51,320 nt of DNA, from assembly GCA_035534895.1 (NCBI GenBank), contig DATLRC010000002.1, positions 1 to 51,320 of the forward strand, read 5' to 3'. The stretch is from DATLRC01 sp035534895. Its GTDB lineage: Bacteria > Patescibacteriota > Saccharimonadia > Saccharimonadales > UBA4665. The notes beneath the pieces were generated by a model. The model was not told the origin of the DNA. It did not search any database and was given only the letters and a program-made list of their open reading frames with translations. A program made the position numbers and the translations under genes. Shown in pieces: positions 17,409 to 25,325 of this stretch; position 1 is the first letter of the stretch, and every line of letters starts with the position of its first letter.

Positions 17409-18882
17409 CACCGTTATCCTAGCTCGGGTATCCAGTAAATCGCAAGAAGACGAGGGCTACTCACTCGACTCACAACTTAAGTTGCTATACGGCTACTGTG
17501 AGAAAAACTGCCTAACGGTCATAAAGGTCTTTAAGATTACCGAGACCGCCTCCAAGGACCAAAGTCGTAAGGTTTTTCAAGAGTTGCTGACCTATATCAA
17601 TAAGCAAGGCATTTATCATTTGGCCGTGGAGAAGACTGACCGTCTAACCCGCAACCTCCGCGATGCTGTAGCGATTGATGATTGGCTACAGAAAGATGGT
17701 GAGCGAAGACTGCACGCAGTTAAGGAAAGCTTATTACTGCATAAAGAAGCGAAATCTGATGTGAAGTTTATGTGGAATATTCACTTGGCGGTAGCCAAGA
17801 AGTATACCGATAATCTCCGAGAAGAAGCCATGAAAGGCTGGGCTGAGAAACTAGCCCAAGGTTGGTTGCCGGCTCCACCGCCACCAGGCTATGTGACCAT
17901 TACGCAAAATGGTAAGCGTATCCATGTGCCTAACCAGGAGAAGGTACCGCTCATGCAACGAGCTTTTGAGCTTTACACCGAGCCCAGCCACTCTTTCGCA
18001 TCTATTGCTGGTGAGATGTCTCGCATGGGCATTACAACCAGCAAGGGTCGGCCTTTCTGCAAGAGCCAAGTGCAGCGCATATTAACGAACCCGTTCTATA
18101 TAGGTATTAACCGTTTTAATGGCAAAGACTACCCGGGAGTGCAGGAAACGTTCATTAGCAAAGAATTGTTCGATAGAGTTCAGAGTAAGATGCATGCCAA
18201 GCGTCCAGCCCGCTATCGTCAGCATAACCCTGTGTTTAAGAACCTGATCAATTGCAGTAACTGTGGTGGTCTAGTTACTTGGCAACTCCAGAAAGGGCGC
18301 TACTACGGCACCTGCCAGCGAGCCAGTTCGGCTTGTAAGGGTCGCTCGTTGCTCAGGGAGGATAAGATAGAGGCCGAGATAACAACTATGCTCAAACAGC
18401 TTGTCAGCCCTTCTGAGCAGGTGATTACCTGGGTGGCCAATACGATGCGGGAGAATCATCAGGACAGTAGTGAGAGTAATGACAAACTAGCCAACTCCAT
18501 CCAGGCGCAGATAGAGCGCCTCTCGCGCATGGACGACAATCTCTATGACGATAAACTGGCCGGTGAGATTACATCAGACCGCTACACCCAAAAGCACGGT
18601 GCGCTGGTTGTTGAGAAGACCATTCTAGAAGAACGCTTAGGCAAAATCGACTACCTCGGTGCCAAACAGCTAGAGCAGAAGTTGGTACTCCTAGAGTTAT
18701 CCCAAAAGGCTGCCCAAGTCTACTCTCAGAAGCTGCCCGAACAGAAGCGGACGATCATAACCAAACTGTTTGGTAAATTGGTCTACAGCAACGGAGCTGT
18801 ATCTGTTACCTATACGAACTTTAGCCGGGCTATTGCCCAGAACGTTAAATTAACGCATCAAATCATAGGAGGTGCAAAATGA
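17392..18882 (+). CDS. Large serine recombinase (first copy)
   Basis: A 496-aa large serine integrase. The catalytic serine is in ILARVSSKSQEDEGYSLDSQ (about S14), followed by EKTDRLTRN, a recombinase domain ending near AKRPARY, a zinc ribbon (NCSNCGG ... TCQRASSACKG) and a C-terminal coiled coil. The GTG at 17392 was chosen because an upstream extension in the same frame overlaps the preceding small gene in another frame and adds no conserved sequence. The stop TGA overlaps the ATG of a 50-aa ORF. It probably integrates or excises the element carrying the surrounding genes. Confidence 0.88.
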   Translation: MSQQTNTVILARVSSKSQEDEGYSLDSQLKLLYGYCEKNCLTVIKVFKITETASKDQSRKVFQELLTYINKQGIYHLAVEKTDRLTRNLRDAVAIDDWLQKDGERRLHAVKESLLLHKEAKSDVKFMWNIHLAVAKKYTDNLREEAMKGWAEKLAQGWLPAPPPPGYVTITQNGKRIHVPNQEKVPLMQRAFELYTEPSHSFASIAGEMSRMGITTSKGRPFCKSQVQRILTNPFYIGINRFNGKDYPGVQETFISKELFDRVQSKMHAKRPARYRQHNPVFKNLINCSNCGGLVTWQLQKGRYYGTCQRASSACKGRSLLREDKIEAEITTMLKQLVSPSEQVITWVANTMRENHQDSSESNDKLANSIQAQIERLSRMDDNLYDDKLAGEITSDRYTQKHGALVVEKTILEERLGKIDYLGAKQLEQKLVLLELSQKAAQVYSQKLPEQKRTIITKLFGKLVYSNGAVSVTYTNFSRAIAQNVKLTHQIIGGAK

Positions 18883-19031
18883 CGAACCAAACTTTACCAA
18901 GTGACGCTAACAACAGATATAAAAAGGGTATAAATACCTTTGAGAACGAGCTGCGTTCTATATGGCTGAGCGTGGTGGCTCAGTGTAGAACCTTAATTAT
19001 TAACTATACCCCAGCCCAACTCACTATTTAA
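18879..19031 (+). CDS. 50-aa ORF translationally coupled to the recombinase
   Basis: The ATG overlaps the recombinase stop (ATGA) and has a strong AGGAGG seven bases upstream inside the recombinase gene. The product is polar with a short hydrophobic end (RTLIINYTPAQLTI). No family is recognised. It could be a real accessory factor or the 5' stump of a gene cut when the element integrated. Confidence 0.5.
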   Translation: MTNQTLPSDANNRYKKGINTFENELRSIWLSVVAQCRTLIINYTPAQLTI

Positions 19032-19128
19032 TTAATATTGGAATTTGTTGCGACATTAGGACGGAATCAGTTAATGACACAAAACAACATTATCTACCCA
19101 TAGTAAGTATGTTTAGCAGATAAACCAA

Positions 19129-19839
19129 CTATATCGTGTAATGGTCCTCTAGATATATACCTGCAAGGTTGATCTCCCGGGGAACCCATGAAATAAGAGA
19201 GTTAGTTTTTTCTAACAATTTTTTAGTTTCTAGAGCATAAGTATCATTTTCAATCGAGTTTCTAGTAATCCCTCGCATGGCCCATCCTACTGCTATCGTA
19301 CTGTCGCTGTATATATTTAGTGACTGCCCGTCGTCCGATGCTCTTCTAAGAGCTTCTAAAATAGCTCTTATTTCACCTTGATTGTTGGTACAATCACTAA
19401 TAAATTCATCAAAAACCAATTCATCGTTCCCATCCACACATGCAATTCGTGTTTCCTGTTCTCCCTTTTTGCCATTATTCTTAGTACCTGCATCGACAAA
19501 AACAGTAGTTTTATTGTTGTAGTACTTAAGTTGGTCGGCAGTTTGTACCGTGTTAATAGTGATTTTATCTAGTTTCCGCTTATGGATATTGGTTTTATCA
19601 CCACCAGATGTTACTATCATTTTTTTAGGATGGGATTTCTTTTTATAAAAATTATGGACCCAAGTCCTATTGATTGCTGCTAATTTCATTGCTAACCCAT
19701 CACCAATTTCTTTTTTATAGGCTAGATAACTACCGTAAAAATTGTACGCACTTGATTTATCGGCTCGTTTGCTTCCCCAAAATGCCCCTATACTTGCTTT
19801 TAATGAACTTTCACTAGTAATTTTAGACTTTTTAGTCAT
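19129..19839 (-). CDS. RNase H-like protein with N-terminal extension
   Basis: The 236-aa protein has a C-terminal RNase HI-type domain: FVDAGTKNNG (D116), NNQGEIRAILEAL (E156), IYSDSTIAV (D179) and WVPREINLAGIYLEDH at the end, as in Bacillus YpeP-like proteins. The N-terminal 110 residues are basic and unrecognised. RNase H cuts RNA in RNA:DNA hybrids. It is divergent from the DRT-like reverse transcriptase locus only 70 nt away, so a role in processing the RNA:DNA product is attractive but unproven. A TATAAT sits directly before the ATG, leaving the exact start uncertain. Confidence 0.75.
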   Translation of the reverse strand: MTKKSKITSESSLKASIGAFWGSKRADKSSAYNFYGSYLAYKKEIGDGLAMKLAAINRTWVHNFYKKKSHPKKMIVTSGGDKTNIHKRKLDKITINTVQTADQLKYYNNKTTVFVDAGTKNNGKKGEQETRIACVDGNDELVFDEFISDCTNNQGEIRAILEALRRASDDGQSLNIYSDSTIAVGWAMRGITRNSIENDTYALETKKLLEKTNSLISWVPREINLAGIYLEDHYTI

Positions 19840-19896
19840 ATTATAAGTTTAGCACCAGATAAATCTAACTACTACAATAACAAGTTGATTTAATGT

Positions 19897-19902
19897 TATA
19901 AT
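19897..19902 (+). promoter_or_regulatory. -10 box of the putative RT-associated ncRNA
   Basis: A perfect TATAAT, with expected transcription start near 19909. No strong -35 is evident. It fits the beginning of the structured region ahead of the reverse transcriptase. Confidence 0.55.
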
Positions 19903-19908
19903 AGTAAT

Positions 19909-20268
19909 GCTTCTTATCACCCATTGTGAGGTGGCATGATAGTCTGTTGTTGAGATGCGTAACGGACTGAACATTGGGAGGCACGGCTGTCAAAGCTGAT
20001 GTGCAAGCTAATTGCGAAACATATCGGTGTAGCCGACAACAATCTGTTCTTCAAGTCTTGAACAACAGCTAGTAGTCTCAAAGCTACTGACTCCAACAAG
20101 ATTGAACCGATTTGACCTTTACCGCTCATGGCAACATGATAGCGAATCGTAAAGAATAAGTAATGTAGTACCATTTAGCGTATCTCTGGGCTGTATTGAT
20201 TCGTAATCTAACGCACCCGTACCGGGGCGGTCATTCGAGCTTGGTACAGCAAGATCGTCCCGGTTTCA
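19909..20268 (+). ncRNA. Structured ncRNA upstream of the DRT2-like reverse transcriptase
   Basis: About 360 nt without a convincing sense gene but dense in hairpins. These are 19920-19927 with 19971-19978 enclosing 19941-19948/19961-19968; 19981-19984/20001-20004; 20024-20027/20033-20036; 20044-20048/20064-20068; 20071-20075/20084-20088; 20117-20126 with 20141-20154 closing CATG/CATG around a GCAA tetraloop; and a 12-bp stem 20221-20232/20253-20264 directly before the RT. DRT2 and DRT9 systems carry such an RNA immediately 5' of the RT as template and scaffold. The 3' end is a guess. Confidence 0.65.
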
Positions 20269-20272
20269 TGAT

Positions 20273-21703
20273 TTGATGCAGGAAGACAATTACACTCTCC
20301 AATTTGAGGACTGGTTGAACTATGAGCGAGATATTGAAAAAACTGGCTCACGTTCCAAAAACTTTGTTGGAGATAGGCCATACAGGCATTTTGATGTTCG
20401 TATAAGCCTAGATGAACTAGAATCGAATATACCCAAAGTAATACCATATTTAAAGAATCCCGCTAATCTCAAGACGTATTCATTTTTACCATTTCTTCGC
20501 CGAGACAAGAAAGTACGCAGGTTTACTAAGATTGTTGATTCAGATACTGGTAAAAAATCTGTAAAAATCACACAAAAACTACGACCAATTATGTATGCCT
20601 CTCACCAGGATGCTTGCGTATACGGGTTCTATGCGTATATTTTAAAGCAGGAGCATAATAGACTGTTAATTGAACTAGGTTTAGAAAATTCCGTTATTGC
20701 CTATAGAAAGATTCCACGAATAGATCAACCGGATAGGAATAAATCTAACATTAATTTTGCCAAAGATGTTTACGATGTAATAAATGCTCAGACCTACGCA
20801 TCGGTTCTATGTATTGATATTGAAAACTTTTTCGGATCAATGAGTCATAAAGCTATTAAAATTAAATGGGCTCAACTACTAAACCTAAATGAACTTCCAA
20901 TCGGTCATAAAATCGTTTTTGATAGCATCACGAAGTATCGTTATATATTCTTATATGAAGTACTTATAAAACTAGGATTCGGTAAAGTAGTCCATGGGAA
21001 GTTTGTATATAACAAGAAAGTTAAGCGAGTAGGAATGATCGCGAACCCTAAGATATATAATCAGCAAATCAACAACAAGAATTACATACATAAGAACAGG
21101 AAGTTAGTTGGCATACCACAAGGTAGTCCGATAAGTGATATTATTGCTAACGTTTATCTTTTAGAATTCGACTCAACAATCAACAATTATTTAGCACAAT
21201 TCAAAGGTGCTATTTATAGAAGATATAGTGATGATATACTAGTTATTTGTCCACAGGCCGAGGCAATCAATACCTATCATTATATAAGTAATCTTTTAAG
21301 CGTCGAGGGCTTATCAATCAATGGAACAAAAACAGAATTGTTTTTTATAAATAGATTAAAACGAGAGTTTTTAGATAAAACATCTTTAATAGTTAAAAAT
21401 TACAATAAGAATAAGCAGACGGCTCAATACCTCGGTTTTGAATTTGATCTTACGGGAATACATATACGGTCTGGGACAATTGCGAATCATTATCGAAAAT
21501 TATTAAGCAAAATTCGTGCATCAACACTAAGGGTTTCTAATAATCGATCTATCACTAATAATAAAAGACCTAAGGCAAGAGACCGTTATGCTTATATTAA
21601 ATCGGCATCTAAAATCATGAATAGTAATCGTTTAAACGATCAACATAAGAATGTGCGTAAACGAACTGCAAAACTTAGAAAGCGTACAAAAGCAAAATCA
21701 TAA
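20273..21703 (+). CDS. Defence-associated reverse transcriptase, DRT2/UG2-like
   Basis: A 476-aa RT. Motifs: RT2 LCIDIENFF (D182), RT4 IPQGSPISDIIAN (281-293), catalytic YSDD (318-321), RT6 NGTKTELFF and RT7 QYLGFEFD. The N-terminal HFD (39-41), KLRPIMYASHQDACVY and ENSVIAYRK segments resemble antiviral DRT2 rather than group II intron or retron RTs; no maturase or HNH domain is present. The C-terminus is very basic. The start is TTG 20273 or ATG 20276, both without a clear ribosome site, as the RT follows the ncRNA directly. In DRT2, rolling-circle reverse transcription of the ncRNA produces a toxic repeat gene upon infection. Confidence 0.78.
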   Translation: MMQEDNYTLQFEDWLNYERDIEKTGSRSKNFVGDRPYRHFDVRISLDELESNIPKVIPYLKNPANLKTYSFLPFLRRDKKVRRFTKIVDSDTGKKSVKITQKLRPIMYASHQDACVYGFYAYILKQEHNRLLIELGLENSVIAYRKIPRIDQPDRNKSNINFAKDVYDVINAQTYASVLCIDIENFFGSMSHKAIKIKWAQLLNLNELPIGHKIVFDSITKYRYIFLYEVLIKLGFGKVVHGKFVYNKKVKRVGMIANPKIYNQQINNKNYIHKNRKLVGIPQGSPISDIIANVYLLEFDSTINNYLAQFKGAIYRRYSDDILVICPQAEAINTYHYISNLLSVEGLSINGTKTELFFINRLKREFLDKTSLIVKNYNKNKQTAQYLGFEFDLTGIHIRSGTIANHYRKLLSKIRASTLRVSNNRSITNNKRPKARDRYAYIKSASKIMNSNRLNDQHKNVRKRTAKLRKRTKAKS

Positions 21704-21774
21704 AGTACGTTGCTATAACAATAGAAATATACAGAACCTTGTCAATATTATAATCAATGATTAAGTTTATTAAA

Positions 21775-21804
21775 TTGACGCTTGCTAAAAGTTATCGATA
21801 GACT
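21775..21804 (+). promoter_or_regulatory. Promoter of the restriction endonuclease gene
   Basis: -35 TTGACG (21775-21780) and -10 TAGACT (21799-21804) have an 18-nt spacer, 30 nt before the endonuclease ATG. It implies expression independent of the RT. Confidence 0.5.
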
Positions 21805-21833
21805 AAAAAACTGATCTGAGTTAATCTTAGTAT

Positions 21834-22502
21834 ATGTACGGTGAAAAAGCTCAACATCTTTATAACTTACTGAAGCGCAGTGGGATTATAGGTGCACAAG
21901 GTACTATAAAGTTAGAATTACTTGGCGTGGAAGTTAAGATATCTCAGAAGAGTTCTGTAGGTAATCTTTTGCAAGAATGGCTCAGTCAATGGATGATCTT
22001 GAATGGGATAAATGCTAGGGAAGACGCTAATTCTCAAGTATTCCCAGACTTTTATTTAGGAGATAGTGACGACCATGATCTGCTCGAACTTAAAACTTTC
22101 GATTATATTGAATCACCTAATTTTGATGTTGCCGCTTTTGATGCATATGTAGATTCAATAAGAACTAAAGCCTTTAGACTAGATGCCGATTATTTAATAT
22201 TTGGGTACACACTTGCAAATGGAATTATTACAATAAATGAAATTTGGCTTAAAAAAATTTGGGAGATTACTTGTGGCAGCACAGAGTTTGCTATCCGTAC
22301 AAATGTTAAACGAGGGATGATCTATAATATTAGACCGTATAATTTTAAATCAGTGTCAAGAGGTTTCCAACCATTCAATACTAAAGAAAAATTTCTTCAG
22401 GCAGTTAAGAATACAATTGAGAAATATCGTAATGATGCTAAGCAGGCTGACGAGTGGCTTAGAGAAGTTCACGCTAATTACACGGAATTTATTAATAGAT
22501 AG
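21834..22502 (+). CDS. Type II restriction endonuclease, NgoBV/NlaIV-like
   Basis: A 222-aa protein resembling NgoBV-family enzymes: SSVGNLLQEWLSQW, then PDFYLGD, DLLELKTF (a PD...ELK-type nuclease core), NFDVAAFDAYVDS and IWEITCG. Characterised members cut GGNNCC; specificity here is not proven. The convergent m5C methyltransferase gene overlaps its 3' end by 11 nt, giving a complete R-M pair. Codon use is AT-rich like the adjacent RT. Confidence 0.78.
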   Translation: MYGEKAQHLYNLLKRSGIIGAQGTIKLELLGVEVKISQKSSVGNLLQEWLSQWMILNGINAREDANSQVFPDFYLGDSDDHDLLELKTFDYIESPNFDVAAFDAYVDSIRTKAFRLDADYLIFGYTLANGIITINEIWLKKIWEITCGSTEFAIRTNVKRGMIYNIRPYNFKSVSRGFQPFNTKEKFLQAVKNTIEKYRNDAKQADEWLREVHANYTEFINR

Positions 22503-23811
22503 TTTTAATTAATCTTTCTGATACTAATTCTATTACGTTAACACTCACTGAATTACCCAATAAATCAAAAGCTTCATTATAACTGACTATATTCTTGAGT
22601 TTATAGTTCTCGGGAAACCCAAATAATCTCAACCCTTCTCTCGTCGTAAGTCTTCGTAAACCATTTTTATCTACTACTGCCATTCTAGTTACATCAGTTG
22701 CTACAAGTGTTGGCGTAATGCCTTGGGGGTCTAATAAATTACTAATCTCAAAACTCAATTTACCAACAACAATGTTATAACCTTTTCTTTGATATTCTGG
22801 TGTTGTTTTTTTTGGTATTTCGTAGGCAAGATAACCTTTTTTGACTAAATCATCAAGTATAGACTTTAGATGCCTAGTGTATTCCCTAGAAGTCATCTTA
22901 TGCTCAAATAGTGATTGCGAATGAAATGTTTCAATCTCTTCTAAAGTTAACGGCATCCCATCTGCCCATGGTATACCTTTAAATAATGCCCACCTTTTTT
23001 GTCTTCTCTGTTTGAGTAATTCTTCGATTAAACGTTTCTGCTCATCAGTTATAGATCCTTTTAATTCAATATCCCAACTATGAATGTTATTGCTTCCGCC
23101 TCTTTTGTCCTTTATTTGTTTTCCCTTCAATTGATCAAGACTATAGTTGCCTAACAATTTCTTAACGAAAGAGGTATTTAAGTAATCCTCGGCAGTAATA
23201 TCATTCTCTAAAATGTCTGATAATTTTGATGTTTTTTGCTTTAAATCATCTAAATTAACTTTCGTTTTTAGAGTTCCTGTAATATATATACGTTTTCTTT
23301 TTTGAGGAACTCCAAATTCACTTGAATCAAGAACTCGCCAGTTCACGCTATAACCTAAACTTTCTAACCGACTTAATATAGTCTCAAATGTTCTACCAAT
23401 AGGCTTAGATCTTTCGACTCGGTCATGTGTAACAAGTCCTTCTACATTTTCTAAGATAAAAGCTATCGGTTTTTTTTCTTTTAAAATACGTTCAATGTCA
23501 AAAAAAAGTGTTCCTCTCGTATCCATGAATCCTTTTCTTGAACCCGCAGAACTAAATGGTTGGCATGGAAACCCGGCTAATAATACATCAAAATCTGGAA
23601 TCTCAGTTGCTTTAATGGTTGTTATATCACCCGCTATGATCTCGCTATTAAAATTAGCCTTATATGTCGCTATAGCGTGAGGTTTAATTTCAGACGTAAA
23701 GACGCACTTGGATTTTATGCCTGCTTTTTTTATAGCTTGTTCAAACCCAATCCTTGTCCCCCCTAGGCCCGCGAATAGGTCGATGAATTTAAGTTCTTTA
23801 TCTTTTCTCAT
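22492..23811 (-). CDS. DNA (cytosine-5) methyltransferase of the NgoBV-like R-M system
   Basis: A 439-aa m5C methyltransferase with all core motifs: LFAGLGG (12-18), FPCQPFS with catalytic C83, ENVEGL (121-126), QKRKRIYITG and the C-terminal RRLTTREGLRLFGFP and LLGNSV. The variable target-recognition region lies about 200-350. It protects host DNA from the convergently encoded endonuclease. Complete in length. Confidence 0.92.
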   Translation of the reverse strand: MRKDKELKFIDLFAGLGGTRIGFEQAIKKAGIKSKCVFTSEIKPHAIATYKANFNSEIIAGDITTIKATEIPDFDVLLAGFPCQPFSSAGSRKGFMDTRGTLFFDIERILKEKKPIAFILENVEGLVTHDRVERSKPIGRTFETILSRLESLGYSVNWRVLDSSEFGVPQKRKRIYITGTLKTKVNLDDLKQKTSKLSDILENDITAEDYLNTSFVKKLLGNYSLDQLKGKQIKDKRGGSNNIHSWDIELKGSITDEQKRLIEELLKQRRQKRWALFKGIPWADGMPLTLEEIETFHSQSLFEHKMTSREYTRHLKSILDDLVKKGYLAYEIPKKTTPEYQRKGYNIVVGKLSFEISNLLDPQGITPTLVATDVTRMAVVDKNGLRRLTTREGLRLFGFPENYKLKNIVSYNEAFDLLGNSVSVNVIELVSERLIKTIY

Positions 23812-24205
23812 ATCTACTATAATTTTAAACTAAAAAAACGAATGGGTCCAATTAATTTTGAATAATCCCAAGGCTCTCTAAATTGATTATGATCAGCCAG
23901 TTATATTTCTCGTTAGTCTTATGCTTCCTACGCGCTACGGGTCATCTCAGTGAGTCTAGAGCTATAAATACATACTCCGGTATATGTCATCTATAAAAAA
24001 GTAATCACTTATAGTCATTGCTAGACAATTTGTTTTATCTCTAGCCTTAGATAGACGAGAGCAAACGATAGCATTTATAGTGATCGTAACTATATGTATC
24101 TACTTAGAGTAACGTTAGCAAAAGTTAGCGTGTCTAAAGGGGAACATCAGTATTCTTCAGTATTTTCAGAATCATCGATCATAGTGCCATTTAAAGTTTT
24201 ACCGG
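23812..24205. other. Non-coding stretch, no feature recognised
   Basis: About 390 AT-rich bases between the methyltransferase start and the membrane protein end. I see no ORF with homology and no terminator. One imperfect inverted repeat (ATCACTTATA near 24006 with TATAGTGAT near 24076) is present. Confidence 0.5.
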
Positions 24206-24631
24206 TTAATGGGCCAAAGTATTTGTTAGCATTATAGAATAATCAGTCATATTATTATCGTTAGCTAAACAGTCCGTAAATTGATTAATTTGAAGGTTTG
24301 AACAATCACTGAAATCAGTAGAACCCCCCTCTGGCCAATACATTGTTTCGATTGTATATCCCGAATCTCCACTACTTCTCATAACATCAGCTGGAATGTA
24401 GTAACTTTTGGAACTATTGGGGTCTGGTTTTGCAAATATATATACTTTTACTGTATAGTCAGCTTTTTCAAAAAATGCACCAGGCTGCTTAACTCCAAAG
24501 TTATACTTAATGAAATAAAATCCGGCTATTAAAATTAAAATTGCTATGCCTACAAATGAATTGTTTTTACCGATTTTTTTCTGGTCGTTGATGAATGTAT
24601 CAAGGTCTTGTTGCTTTGTTTTTTTGGCCAT
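24206..24631 (-). CDS. Hypothetical single-pass membrane protein
   Basis: A 141-aa protein with a basic N-terminus (MAKKTKQQ), one membrane segment (about 25-42) and an exported or periplasm-side domain containing two cysteines. The family is not recognised. AGGAAGG lies about ten bases before the ATG. Directly upstream, on the same strand, is a structured RNA with an intrinsic-terminator-like stem (24653-24744), so its expression may be controlled by attenuation. Confidence 0.6.
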   Translation of the reverse strand: MAKKTKQQDLDTFINDQKKIGKNNSFVGIAILILIAGFYFIKYNFGVKQPGAFFEKADYTVKVYIFAKPDPNSSKSYYIPADVMRSSGDSGYTIETMYWPEGGSTDFSDCSNLQINQFTDCLANDNNMTDYSIMLTNTLAH

Positions 24632-24652
24632 CTTAAAGTGTCCTTCCTTACA

Positions 24653-24744
24653 GCAGACAAATTAAAAAGTCTGCCGCTAGTGGGCTTTCACCCGATAACC
24701 GTTTCCAGCTACCACGTAGAGAACTAGTCCTAACGACAGACTTT
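24653..24744 (-). ncRNA. Structured leader / riboswitch-like RNA upstream of the membrane protein
   Basis: On the minus strand an 11-bp closing stem pairs 24744-24734 with 24676-24666 (one G:U, which only works on this strand) and is followed by TTTTT. It encloses a GGGU-GAAA-GCCC hairpin with a GNRA loop, a GGTAGC/GTTATC stem and a CTAG/CTAG pairing. The 3' arm GCAGAC can alternatively pair with the following GTCTGC (24658-24653) just before the ribosome site. Mutually exclusive stems suggest a switch. I cannot match it to a known class. Confidence 0.5.
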
Positions 24745-25127
24745 ATGTCCTCTACGATTTTTGACCATGCCATAATTGGTTTAGGCCAGAGTGGCGAGCC
24801 ACTTAAAAGTATTATATAACACAAAAACTGAACCCTGTAACAATGAGTTAGACTTTATCCCGGTGTACATTCTACAACACAATTTTATATGAGCCATTAT
24901 GCTTAAAAATATTAAGTTTACAGAGGTTGGTCTATTTTCTATTGATAATAAAAAACCATGAATTTTATATATTGTCAAATTTCCAACTGCTTGCTAACAT
25001 AGCTATTAACAGAAGCAACAAATAACTAACAACATAAGTAGTTTGGTATAGGCTACAAGGCCGAGCACAAGTCAAAGCCACTATCCATATAACAGAGCGC
25101 AAGCACTATAAAGAAAAGGGGTTATTT
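24745..25127. other. Non-coding AT-rich stretch, nothing recognised
   Basis: About 380 bases holding no convincing ORF. It separates the membrane gene leader from the second mobile module, whose first gene starts at 25128 behind an AAGGGG ribosome site. Confidence 0.45.
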
Positions 25128-25325
25128 GTGTATACGAATACATACTATTTAAATAATCAACAAATCTTAAAATACCAAGAGATATATTTAGTCACTTTTG
25201 GTAAAGCTATATCAACAAATGAAGCATTAGCGCAAGCCTTAGCGCTTGTTCGGTTAGTAGGCGTGATAACTCTTCCCAAAAAAGAAAAATTAAATGACAA
25301 GGAGACTCATAATGAAAACAGTTAG
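25128..25325 (+). CDS. Hypothetical 65-aa protein of the second mobile module
   Basis: The GTG start is supported by AAGGGG six bases upstream. The protein is Tyr- and Gln-rich at its N-terminus, then has an ALAQALALVRLVGVI helix. The family is unknown. Its 3' end overlaps the start of the P-loop ATPase gene by 14 nt, indicating one transcript with it. Confidence 0.6.
   Translation: MYTNTYYLNNQQILKYQEIYLVTFGKAISTNEALAQALALVRLVGVITLPKKEKLNDKETHNENS

Noticed and set aside
19917..20174. 85-aa minus-strand ORF as an ordinary protein gene
   Set aside because: It overlaps dense RNA hairpins, has no ribosome site or recognisable domain, and better fits the DRT-associated RNA. It is kept only as an observation on open frames.
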